A stretch of DNA of 15,036 nt from WGAL01 sp964570865 (lineage in GTDB: Bacteria; Bacteroidota; Ignavibacteria; Ignavibacteriales; Melioribacteraceae): NCBI GenBank assembly GCA_964570865.1, contig CAZMZM010000055.1, positions 1-15,036 of the forward strand, given 5' to 3'. The notes below the pieces were generated by a model. The model had not been told where the DNA came from. It saw nothing but the letters and a program-made list of their open reading frames with translations, and ran no database searches. A program made the position numbers and the translations under genes. The stretch's first letter is position 1. Every line of letters begins with the position of its first letter. Positions 8,315 through 14,659 of the stretch are shown here, in pieces.

Positions 8315-8734
8315 GTGAAAGATTTCGGATTAAAAAAACTCTACTATTCTATTAGTGAAGTTAGTCGCTTAACTAATCTTGAGCAATATACTTTAAGGTA
8401 TTGGGAAAGCGAATTCAAACAACTAAATCCTGCAAAGAATCGTGCGGGGAACAGGATTTATACTAACCAGGATATTGAATTAATATTAACAATCAAACAT
8501 CTGCTGAAAGATAAAAAATATACTTTTGAGGGAGCACGTAAAGTTCTGGAAACGGAAAAAGAAAATGCACCGATTAAGGAAAAGAAGAAGCCGATTAAAA
8601 CGCAAAGTAATAGAGAATTATTACCCAAAAAGCAACCTAAATTAAATTTATCTAAAGAAGAAGAAATCGAAATTTTGAAAAAAGACCTTGTAGAAGTAAA
8701 AAATTTTTTGTTACTTTTGCGAAGCAAATTATAA
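8315..8734 (+). CDS. MerR-family transcriptional regulator
   Basis: A 139-residue DNA-binding protein starting at GTG 8315, supported by AAGG at 8307-8310 and the absence of an in-frame ATG upstream of the domain. Residues about 9-77 form a MerR winged helix-turn-helix: YYSISEVSRLTNLEQYTLRYWESEF is the helix-turn-helix with the family RYWE motif, followed by the wing (NRAGNRIYTNQDI) and IKHLLKDKKYTFEGAR. A lysine-rich linker (about 81-110) leads to a short leucine-rich helix (about 113-139) that probably dimerises. There is no cysteine metal site and no large effector domain, so no metal or drug sensing is indicated. This compact MerR type is common in Bacteroidota and relatives, with unknown targets. 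The stop is 7 nt before a tRNA gene. Confidence 0.88.
   Translation: MKDFGLKKLYYSISEVSRLTNLEQYTLRYWESEFKQLNPAKNRAGNRIYTNQDIELILTIKHLLKDKKYTFEGARKVLETEKENAPIKEKKKPIKTQSNRELLPKKQPKLNLSKEEEIEILKKDLVEVKNFLLLLRSKL
8688..8719 (+). promoter_or_regulatory. Candidate tRNA-Pro promoter inside the merR-family gene 3' end
   Basis: TTG at 8688-8690, a 21-nt spacer and TACTTTTG at 8712-8719 give an exact match to the Bacteroidetes -7 consensus TAnnTTTG. Transcription would begin near 8726, about 16 nt before the mature tRNA 5' end. It lies wholly within the last codons of the regulator gene, so it must also encode protein. The match is suggestive rather than proven. Confidence 0.42.
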
Positions 8735-8741
8735 AAGTTCT

Positions 8742-8816
8742 CGGAACGTGGCGCAGTCCGGTTAGCGTACTTGACTGGGGGTCAAGTGGTCGCGGGTTCA
8801 AATCCCGCCGTTCCGA
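8742..8816 (+). tRNA. tRNA-Pro (anticodon GGG)
   Basis: A full cloverleaf of 75 nt can be drawn. The acceptor stem CGGAACG pairs with CGTTCCG, followed by discriminator A73. The D stem GCGC pairs with GCGT. The anticodon stem CTTGA pairs with TCAAG around loop CTGGGGG (anticodon GGG). There is a five-base variable region, and the T arm GCGGG-TTCAAAT-CCCGC is perfect. The C1-G72 pair and A73 are the known bacterial proline identity features. GGG reads the CCC and CCU proline codons. The CCA end is not encoded (CTA follows), so it must be added after transcription. It is followed by the terminator at 8823-8862. Confidence 0.97.
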
Positions 8817-8822
8817 CTAAGT

Positions 8823-8862
8823 AAACCCTTGTAAGACAACTTCTTGCAAGGGTTTTTCTTTT
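8823..8862 (+). terminator. Intrinsic terminator after tRNA-Pro
   Basis: AAACCCTTG (8823-8831) pairs with CAAGGGTTT (8847-8855). The stem extends inward by a T-G wobble and AAGA/TCTT to a 5-nt loop (CAACT), giving about 14 pairs. It runs into TTTTTCTTTT. This is the strongest terminator in the window. It should end the tRNA transcript and any read-through from the regulator gene, isolating purF. Confidence 0.88.
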
Positions 8863-8868
8863 CCGGTG

Positions 8869-8891
8869 TTAATAATAGAATCTATTATTAA
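8869..8891. promoter_or_regulatory. Perfect 23-bp palindrome upstream of purF (candidate operator)
   Basis: Arms TTAATAATAGA and TCTATTATTAA are perfect 11-bp reverse complements around a single central A. It sits just past the terminator and 11 bp upstream of the candidate purF -33 element. An RNA hairpin from it would be almost pure A-U and weak, so a protein-binding site is the better reading. It shares the AGA-N-TCT centre and TTAA ends with the palindrome at 8218-8234. Confidence 0.5.
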
Positions 8892-8902
8892 GATAACTTT
8901 TT

Positions 8903-8934
8903 ATTGATTCCTTCTGTAAAAATGAATAACTTTC
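8903..8934 (+). promoter_or_regulatory. Candidate purF promoter
   Basis: ATTG at 8903-8906, a 20-nt spacer and TAACTTTC at 8927-8934 approximate the TTTG / TAnnTTTG pattern, with one mismatch in each element. The spacing equals that of the merR-family candidate promoter. Transcription would start near 8941, giving a roughly 20-nt AT-rich leader with no visible Shine-Dalgarno site before the ATG at 8962. Confidence 0.35.
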
Positions 8935-8961
8935 TAACTTATTTAAATAATTAATATCTTA

Positions 8962-10461
8962 ATGAAAAACATAAATCTTGTTCTAAATTCAGAGAAACCA
9001 AAATCGTTTTGCGGTGTATTCGGGGCATTCGGAGAACCACATTCTGCCGTTGATACATATTACGGATTGCACGCTTTGCAGCATAGAGGACAAGAATCTG
9101 CAGGAATTGTTACGGCAAGAAAAGATGATAGTGGTAAAACTCATTTTTCATTCCATAAAGATTTCGGGCTGGTATCTGATGTTTTTCATGATTCCATAAT
9201 TTTTGAAGAAAAACTAACCGGAACAGCTTCAATAGGACACAATAGATATTCAACTACCGGTTCTTCCGTTTCAAAGAAGAATATACAGCCTTTTGTAGTT
9301 AATTACAGAATGGGACATCTTGCGCTTGCCCACAATGGCAATATTACTAATGCCGGGAAAATCAGAGACGAATTAGTGAATGATGGTGCTATTTTTCAAA
9401 CAAGTTCTGATTCCGAAGTAGTTTTACATTTAATTGCAAGATCCAAGGAGGATGACCAAGTTGAACAAATCCGGGATGCTCTCAGAAGATTAAAGGGAGC
9501 ATACTCCCTAACCATTTTAACTGACGACAAACTTATCGCAGCTCGGGATCCTTTGGGATTTAAACCTTTGAGTATAGGAAAGCTTAACGGAGGGTTTTTG
9601 GTAGCATCGGAAACTTGCGCATTTGATATTAATCATGCTGAATATTTAAGAGATGTTGAACCGGGAGAAATTGTTGTAATCGATAATGAATCAATCGAGA
9701 CTAACAAATTAAAATCATATAAAATCTTCCCGGAGCATGCATTTACTCCAAAACATTGCATTTTTGAATTTATCTATTTTTCGCGTCCGGATAGTAAAAT
9801 ATTCGGGACCAGTGTTGATAAAATAAGAAGAAAGCTGGGCAAAATGTTGGCTAAAAATCATCCGGTTAAAGACCCTGACGGCGAAAAAGTGATTGTTATC
9901 AGCGTTCCCGACAGTTCTAATACAACGGCACTCGGATACGAGAACCATCTTGAAAAAATGGGGATTAAAGCTAAATTGGAAATCGGATTGATAAGAAGCC
10001 ATTATATAGGACGAACTTTTATTCAGCCTCAACAATCAAAAAGGGAAGTAGGGGTTAGAATTAAATTCAACACGGTTGACGGAGTTCTGGAAGGAAAGAC
10101 TGTCGTTCTTATTGACGATTCGATTGTAAGAGGAACGACGAGTAAGCAATTGGTTAAACTGATCAGAGAAGCTAATCCAAAATCGATACATCTGCGAATA
10201 TCTTCCGCTCCAATTTATCATCCGTGTTATTACGGTATGGATTTTCCCTCAAAAGATGAACTTATTGCTAACAAATTCTCTGATATTGAATCAATCAGAG
10301 AATATCTTGGAGTTGATACTTTAGAATATATGACAATTGATGAGATGCTGGAATCAATGAGCAACCATGCTCCCGATGATTTTTGTACTGCATGTTTTTC
10401 CGGTAAGTATCCGACAAAGATTAACGATACTTACGTAAAAGAATATTTCGATGATGAATAA
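8962..10461 (+). CDS. purF: Amidophosphoribosyltransferase (glutamine PRPP amidotransferase), Fe-S type
   Basis: PurF makes 5-phosphoribosylamine from PRPP and glutamine, the first committed step of purine synthesis. At 499 residues it has the usual length. Cys17 in SFCGVFGAFG is the expected Ntn nucleophile, implying self-removal of a 16-residue propeptide. The N-terminal glutaminase part shows HALQHRGQESAG, IGHNRYST and HNGNITN. The C-terminal phosphoribosyltransferase part carries the PRPP loop VVLIDDSIVRGTTS starting at residue 381. Cysteines 266 (CIFEFIYF), 422 (HPCYYG), 475 and 478 (CTAC) match the four [4Fe-4S] ligands of the Bacillus subtilis-type enzyme. So oxygen-sensitive, cluster-containing PurF is expected, unlike the E. 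coli form. It appears to be a single-gene unit, with its own candidate promoter and a 103-nt gap before the next gene. Confidence 0.96.
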   Translation: MKNINLVLNSEKPKSFCGVFGAFGEPHSAVDTYYGLHALQHRGQESAGIVTARKDDSGKTHFSFHKDFGLVSDVFHDSIIFEEKLTGTASIGHNRYSTTGSSVSKKNIQPFVVNYRMGHLALAHNGNITNAGKIRDELVNDGAIFQTSSDSEVVLHLIARSKEDDQVEQIRDALRRLKGAYSLTILTDDKLIAARDPLGFKPLSIGKLNGGFLVASETCAFDINHAEYLRDVEPGEIVVIDNESIETNKLKSYKIFPEHAFTPKHCIFEFIYFSRPDSKIFGTSVDKIRRKLGKMLAKNHPVKDPDGEKVIVISVPDSSNTTALGYENHLEKMGIKAKLEIGLIRSHYIGRTFIQPQQSKREVGVRIKFNTVDGVLEGKTVVLIDDSIVRGTTSKQLVKLIREANPKSIHLRISSAPIYHPCYYGMDFPSKDELIANKFSDIESIREYLGVDTLEYMTIDEMLESMSNHAPDDFCTACFSGKYPTKINDTYVKEYFDDE

Positions 10462-10564
10462 TTCACATAATGCATACAATAAATAATGCGATTATATATA
10501 AGCTAAAATATTTAATTAAAATACATTACACTACTATGATTAAAGTAAGATATAGGAACTTTTG

Positions 10565-11134
10565 ATGCAAAAATTTAAGCTGAAAGATATTTTCACAATT
10601 TCTAATTTCATTTCTTTTTTGAGAATATTGTTATTTTTCCCCATTTATTATACTATATCGAATTTACAGGTTAACGATTCATTTAGATATTATACTTTAG
10701 GATTGTTTTTTATTGTCTATTTAACCGACATTTCAGATGGTTATTTAGCAAGAAAACTTAATCAAGTTACGGAAATAGGAAAAGTGATTGATCCTTTTGC
10801 CGACAAAATATTAGTCGCTTTGATTGTTGTTCAATTATTTATTCAGAATGACATTCCGGCTTTCTACTTTTATATTATAATCGGAAGAGATTTACTGATT
10901 TTTATCGGAGGTATTTTCGTGAGCAGAAAAATCGGTTTTGTGCTCCCATCGAATTATACGGGGAAAGGAACTGTATTCTCAATCGGTTTATTTTTTATAT
11001 TGGTTGTTCTTAATGTTAAAACTACTATTCCTGTTCTCTATTATTTTGTTGAATATTTATCTATATTGTTATGTTTTATCTCTGTTTTTGTATATGCACG
11101 CAGAGGATACATTGAAATTAAGGAGCATAAATAA
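10565..11134 (+). CDS. pgsA: CDP-alcohol phosphatidyltransferase, probably phosphatidylglycerophosphate synthase
   Basis: A 189-residue integral membrane enzyme expected to condense CDP-diacylglycerol with an alcohol, probably glycerol 3-phosphate, in the inner membrane. The CDP-alcohol motif is complete: Asp55, Asp58-Gly59, Ala62-Arg63, Gly72, Asp76 and Asp80 (Dx2DGx2ARx8Gx3Dx3D). About four to six hydrophobic segments surround it, and the N-terminus ISNFISFLRI resembles that of PgsA. The start is placed at ATG 10565, because AGGA at 10554-10557 is well spaced from it; a TTG at 10562 directly before it is less likely. Its stop TAA shares its last A with the ftsY ATG. The family is certain; the exact alcohol substrate is not proven. 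Confidence 0.8.
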   Translation: MQKFKLKDIFTISNFISFLRILLFFPIYYTISNLQVNDSFRYYTLGLFFIVYLTDISDGYLARKLNQVTEIGKVIDPFADKILVALIVVQLFIQNDIPAFYFYIIIGRDLLIFIGGIFVSRKIGFVLPSNYTGKGTVFSIGLFFILVVLNVKTTIPVLYYFVEYLSILLCFISVFVYARRGYIEIKEHK

Positions 11135-12093
11135 TGGCATTCGGTACAAACTTTAATTTAAATAAGCTAAAAAACGGACTTTCTAAAACCAGAGAAAAGA
11201 TTTTTGGCAAAATTGCCGAAACCGTCACCGGTAAGGCTAAGTTAGACGAAGAAATTTTAGATCAGTTAGAAGAAATATTGATAACAAGCGACATAGGTTT
11301 TGATACTTCGCTTGAGATAATCGAGCAAACTCGTGAATCTTTAATGGCTGAAAAAGACCGGTCGGAAGAAAAGATTTACCATATTCTTGAAAGGCGATTA
11401 AGAAAAATTCTGAAAAAATATGAGGATGAAGTAATAATTAAGGATGAACTAGAAAAATATAAACCTTATGTTATTCTTGTTGTTGGTGTAAATGGAGTTG
11501 GGAAAACAACAACAGTCGGCAAATTAGCTCACAATTTCAAAGAAACCGGTTTGAATGTGCTCATCGGTTCGGCAGATACATTCAGAGCGGCAGCTAACGA
11601 ACAGTTAGATATTTGGGCTGAAAGAGCCGGAGTGAAAATTGTTTCGAGTGAACACGGGACAGATCCTTCTTCGGTGGCATTTGACACTTTACAGCAAGCC
11701 GTAAAAGAGGAAGCAGATGTTGTGTTAATAGATACTGCCGGAAGATTACATACAAAAAATAATTTGATGGAAGAATTAGGGAAGATTAAACGGGTACTAA
11801 AAAAAGTATTGGACTATGCTCCGAATGAAATCTGGCTTGTTATTGATGGAAGCACAGGACAAAACGGATTAGTACAAGCAAAAGAATTTGCAAAATATAC
11901 CGATTTGACAGGATTGATAATAACTAAATTAGATGGAACTGCAAAAGGAGGAATTGTATTTCAAATCTGCGCTGAGCTTAAAATACCAATTAGATATATA
12001 GGCGTAGGAGAGGGAATTAATGATTTGCAGTCATTTGCTCCCGAACAATTTGCAAAAGCATTTTTTGATAAGGGAATGAATGAAAATGAATGA
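11134..12093 (+). CDS. ftsY: Signal recognition particle receptor FtsY
   Basis: FtsY docks SRP-bound ribosomes at the inner membrane and hydrolyses GTP together with Ffh to hand nascent membrane proteins to the translocon. The 319-residue protein has only a short N-terminal extension (about 25 residues, with Lys-rich amphipathic character) and no long acidic A domain, so membrane contact likely relies on that helix. The N domain helix bundle includes LDEEILDQLEEILITSDIG. The G domain shows the P-loop GVNGVGKTTT (118-127), DTFRAAA, DTAGR (200-204) and TKLDGTAKGG (264-273). AAGGAG lies about 9 nt upstream of the ATG, which overlaps the pgsA stop by one base. It overlaps the next gene by 14 nt, so the three genes form a coupled set around membrane biogenesis. 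Confidence 0.96.
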   Translation: MAFGTNFNLNKLKNGLSKTREKIFGKIAETVTGKAKLDEEILDQLEEILITSDIGFDTSLEIIEQTRESLMAEKDRSEEKIYHILERRLRKILKKYEDEVIIKDELEKYKPYVILVVGVNGVGKTTTVGKLAHNFKETGLNVLIGSADTFRAAANEQLDIWAERAGVKIVSSEHGTDPSSVAFDTLQQAVKEEADVVLIDTAGRLHTKNNLMEELGKIKRVLKKVLDYAPNEIWLVIDGSTGQNGLVQAKEFAKYTDLTGLIITKLDGTAKGGIVFQICAELKIPIRYIGVGEGINDLQSFAPEQFAKAFFDKGMNENE

Positions 12094-13018
12094 TTTAGCG
12101 GTTATTCTTAATCCGAAAGCAGGGAAAGGTAAAGCACTTAAATTTAAAAGTAAGTTGGAGAGTGTGCTCCGTTCTCAAAGCATAAACTATAAAATCTATA
12201 TTTCGGAATATCGTAAACATGCTACGGAAATAGTAAACAAAATATCTTCATCGGCGAAAACATTAATTGTTATGGGAGGAGACGGGACACTTTCCGAAGT
12301 AATTAACGGTATAACACCGACAAATTCTAATAACACAAAAGTAATTATTTTACCTCTCGGCAGCGGCAATGATTTTGCTAAAGCAATTAATGATAAAGCA
12401 AATGCAAATAATATTTTAACAGCTTTTATTCAAAATAAATTAGAGGAAAAATCAGCTAACTTATCTAAAGTAAAAATTACCGAAAGTAACGGTGACGTAA
12501 TCGATTTTAGATTTGTAAATGCTTTGGGAATAGGTTTTGATTCGTTTGTAGCATACTTGAATTTGGAGAACAAAGTACTCTCAGGTATTCCTTCTTATAT
12601 ATTGGCTGTATTCAAAGCAATAAAGAAGTATGCTCCCATTGAACCTGAAATATTTATTGACAACTTACCTCATTCCGATACATCAGGAAAACTATTAATT
12701 ACGGTAGGGAATAACAAGACCAGCGGAGGTGGATTTTATTTGAATCCTTATGCCGTGATTGATGACGATATTTTAGATATAACTGTAATTCGTCATTTAA
12801 CACCAATGGAAATCTATAGAAAATTACCTAAGGTTTTAGTCAATAAAACTCATAAACTCCCGGAGTTTATTCATAAGTCCGGCAAAAATATTAAAATAAA
12901 TCTCAAAAATCCTTTTATTGTTCATGCCGACGGAGAGATTTTTTCCAAAGAAGCAGTAAATATTGAAATATCCATAATGAAAGAACGTTTAAACTTTTTA
13001 GGTTTCACTAATGCTTAA
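12080..13018 (+). CDS. Diacylglycerol kinase-type lipid kinase (YegS/BmrU family)
   Basis: A 312-residue soluble or membrane-associated kinase with a DAGK catalytic domain, predicted to phosphorylate diacylglycerol or a related lipid using ATP. The nucleotide-binding elements are clear: NPKAGKGK (residues 11-18), GGDGT (66-70) followed by LSEVINGI, and LPLGSGNDFAKAI (92-104). Later segments ALGIGFDS and GGGFYLNP match the family's C-terminal beta-sandwich domain, and VHADGE near the end is also conserved. ATG 12080 overlaps ftsY by 14 nt; ATG 12086 (overlap 8) is an equally possible start, with AAGGGA (12070-12075) serving either one. Its position after pgsA and ftsY suggests recycling of diacylglycerol into phospholipid synthesis, which is an inference. 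The true lipid substrate is unknown. Confidence 0.85.
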   Translation: MKMNDLAVILNPKAGKGKALKFKSKLESVLRSQSINYKIYISEYRKHATEIVNKISSSAKTLIVMGGDGTLSEVINGITPTNSNNTKVIILPLGSGNDFAKAINDKANANNILTAFIQNKLEEKSANLSKVKITESNGDVIDFRFVNALGIGFDSFVAYLNLENKVLSGIPSYILAVFKAIKKYAPIEPEIFIDNLPHSDTSGKLLITVGNNKTSGGGFYLNPYAVIDDDILDITVIRHLTPMEIYRKLPKVLVNKTHKLPEFIHKSGKNIKINLKNPFIVHADGEIFSKEAVNIEISIMKERLNFLGFTNA

Positions 13019-13233
13019 AAAAAAAACTCCCTAAACATAAAACATTTGATTATCAGCCGCAGTTCTATGACCCTGACAAAGATGAAGAATTAAAAGAACT
13101 TGAACGTAGAAAGCGCAGACTTGGGTTCAGAAGTCAAAGCAGGTTAAAGCGACATAAAAAGTCGCCCTTGCTTTATTTGTTGATTATCGGATTGCTAATA
13201 TATGTGTACCTTAAATTATCCGGGACAATCTAA
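13011..13233 (+). CDS. Small C-terminal-anchored membrane protein with an apparent frameshift in an A10 tract
   Basis: ATG 13011 overlaps the lipid-kinase stop by 8 nt and follows TTTAGG, but after ATG CTT comes a run of ten A (13017-13026). Read as written, it ends after seven residues. The +1 frame from 13027 is open for 68 codons to the TAA at 13231-13233, and no ATG, GTG or TTG start is available ahead of it. With one A fewer the two join into a 73-residue protein. This has a basic start, KTFDYQPQFYDPDKDEE, a very basic stretch (ERRKRRLGF and RLKRHKK) and a C-terminal membrane helix (PLLYLLIIGLLIYVYLKL). The F-x-Y-x-P-x-[FY]-Y-x-P pattern with a basic linker and one helix recalls a small unnamed protein type in Bacteroidota relatives. 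It is real coding sequence in my view; whether it is expressed by slippage, switched off, or shows a sequencing error cannot be told. Confidence 0.65.
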
Positions 13234-13365
13234 TAACAAAACAATTATTTTCGGTTATTAATCAGATAAGTTTATTCTAATTCTTTTTAAGCAAACCAAA
13301 TATATAATAGGGAATTTCAAATTAATACTTAGTTTACATAATATATATTATGCGACCAAGCTATG
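13234..13365. other. AT-rich convergent intergenic region with a 16-bp palindrome
   Basis: Between the plus-strand cluster and the minus-strand thiolase operon I see no gene. CATAATAT-ATATTATG at 13337-13352 is a perfect palindrome, but its pure A/T interior in a very AT-rich spacer makes chance a fair explanation. The minus-strand terminator lies directly to its right. No clear terminator for the plus-strand genes is visible. Confidence 0.4.
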
Positions 13366-13403
13366 TATAAAAAAATAGCCTCATAATATTTACAAGGCTA
13401 TTT
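13366..13403 (-). terminator. Intrinsic terminator of the minus-strand thiolase operon
   Basis: AAATAGCCT (13373-13381) and AGGCTATTT (13395-13403) form a perfect 9-bp stem with a 13-nt loop. Read on the minus strand it lies 19 nt past the thiolase stop and runs into a tract of seven T (13369-13375 complement, partly inside the stem) plus TAT. On the plus strand only TTT follows, so plus-strand termination would be weaker. Some bidirectional activity is possible, since the two blocks converge here. Confidence 0.75.
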
Positions 13404-13421
13404 CTGACTTACATAATTTAT

Positions 13422-14657
13422 TTATTCGGCTTGTTTATAAATGACACATACAACGGACTTATCGTCTCCACCCATATTGATAGTCATTCCGTAAGCTCTT
13501 TCATTACTCAATTGAATCTGAGCGTCTCCGGCGTTTCCTGTAAGCTGTTCCCAAATAGTTACTGCTTGATGCACACCTGTTGCACCAACCGGATGTCCCC
13601 AACCGATTAATCCGCCTGTCGTGTTGATTGGGATTTTTCCATCTCGAGCAGTATTTCCTTCGGCAACAAACTCTGCACCTTTTCCGGGTTCAGCTAAGCC
13701 TAAAGTTTCTACAGCAAGAATACCGGCTACAGTAAAACAATCATGCGCTTCAATAGTACCTATATCATCTATTGTTAATCCTGCCATTTCAAGTGCTTTA
13801 TTAACGGCAACTTCAGTTGTTGTTAATCTTAAGGGATTAACCGGAGGTTTGGTAATGTCTTCCTCTGCGTGGCCGAATCCTACTACCTCAATGGCATTAC
13901 TTTTATCGATACCACATCTTTTTAAACCATCTTCAGTTAATACCGCAATCCCCGAAGCTGCATCGGAGACTTTCGAGCAATCGTAAACATTAAGATTTTC
14001 GACAAATACTTTGGGATTGGGTTCAGTAAGAGCTGTTTTTTCCAAATTTGGATTCGTATTATGATATTCTTGAGCAGTGGGACATAATCTTGCATTTTCA
14101 ATTGCATTTCTATACCAGCGAGCAAACCCTTTTCTTGCATATTCACGGCCATATTTTTGATAATAAACTCCCGCTCTGTCGCTAAATTGACCGGGGAAAA
14201 AATGGGCATGGCCGGCTTTTCTATCTTTAGCCCAACCTGCTTGTGCCAGTACATCCGCTCCGTAAACTGCTTTCATTGTATTTTGCACTTCAAATCCCAG
14301 GGTTAGAATAACGTCACTTAATCCCGACATTAAAAACTTAAAGGAAGTAACCATTGCAATTCCGCCTGATCCGCATGCTCCCTCTACTCTCGTAGCAGGT
14401 TTAAATCTCAACTTTTCGTCAATCATGGGAGCAAAACCGGGAATATTTGCTTGGTTATTGTAACCTGAAGCATTAAAATTACTAATAACCACTTCATCTA
14501 CATTATCTGCTCCGCCTATTTTTTCAAGGACGGCATTTCCGGCTTCATTAATATAATGTTCAAGATCGGGACGTTCCTTTTTAGGGTTAAACTCCTTACG
14601 ACCTGTTCCTAATGAAATTGTATTGTAACCGGCTGTCAAATATATTTTCTGTTTCAT
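13422..14657 (-). CDS. Thiolase, SCP2/SCP-x-like acetyl-CoA acetyltransferase family
   Basis: A 411-residue thiolase-fold enzyme, expected to join or cleave acyl-CoA units. The start is ATG at 14657, with a strong GGAGGAGA site 7 nt upstream; an ATG at 14675 would overlap the preceding gene and place the Shine-Dalgarno inside the coding region. EGACGSGG gives the nucleophilic Cys95. EAHDCF carries His305 and Cys307, and GWGHPVGATG carries His355. The C-terminus reads NMGGDDKSVVCV and lacks the CxGGGxG motif of classical thiolases. The HDCF Cys then serves as the second active-site cysteine, as in the SCP2-type branch that also includes archaeal acetyl-CoA acetyltransferases. It starts 2 nt after an unidentified partner gene, so they are co-translated. 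Direction (biosynthetic or degradative) and chain length are not clear. Confidence 0.88.
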   Translation of the reverse strand: MKQKIYLTAGYNTISLGTGRKEFNPKKERPDLEHYINEAGNAVLEKIGGADNVDEVVISNFNASGYNNQANIPGFAPMIDEKLRFKPATRVEGACGSGGIAMVTSFKFLMSGLSDVILTLGFEVQNTMKAVYGADVLAQAGWAKDRKAGHAHFFPGQFSDRAGVYYQKYGREYARKGFARWYRNAIENARLCPTAQEYHNTNPNLEKTALTEPNPKVFVENLNVYDCSKVSDAASGIAVLTEDGLKRCGIDKSNAIEVVGFGHAEEDITKPPVNPLRLTTTEVAVNKALEMAGLTIDDIGTIEAHDCFTVAGILAVETLGLAEPGKGAEFVAEGNTARDGKIPINTTGGLIGWGHPVGATGVHQAVTIWEQLTGNAGDAQIQLSNERAYGMTINMGGDDKSVVCVIYKQAE

Positions 14658-14659
14658 AA

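Noticed and set aside
10462..10564. Repeated ATAATGC and AT-rich dyads before the pgsA-like gene, considered as a promoter or operator.
   Set aside because: No TTTG / TAnnTTTG pair at a sensible spacing, and the repeats are short and imperfect beyond seven bases.
13621..13986. 121-codon plus-strand ORF opposite the thiolase gene, and similar antisense ORFs opposite der, the large surface protein and purF.
   Set aside because: They mirror highly conserved coding sequences, have no ribosome binding sites and encode low-complexity Ser/Phe-rich sequence; antisense shadows.
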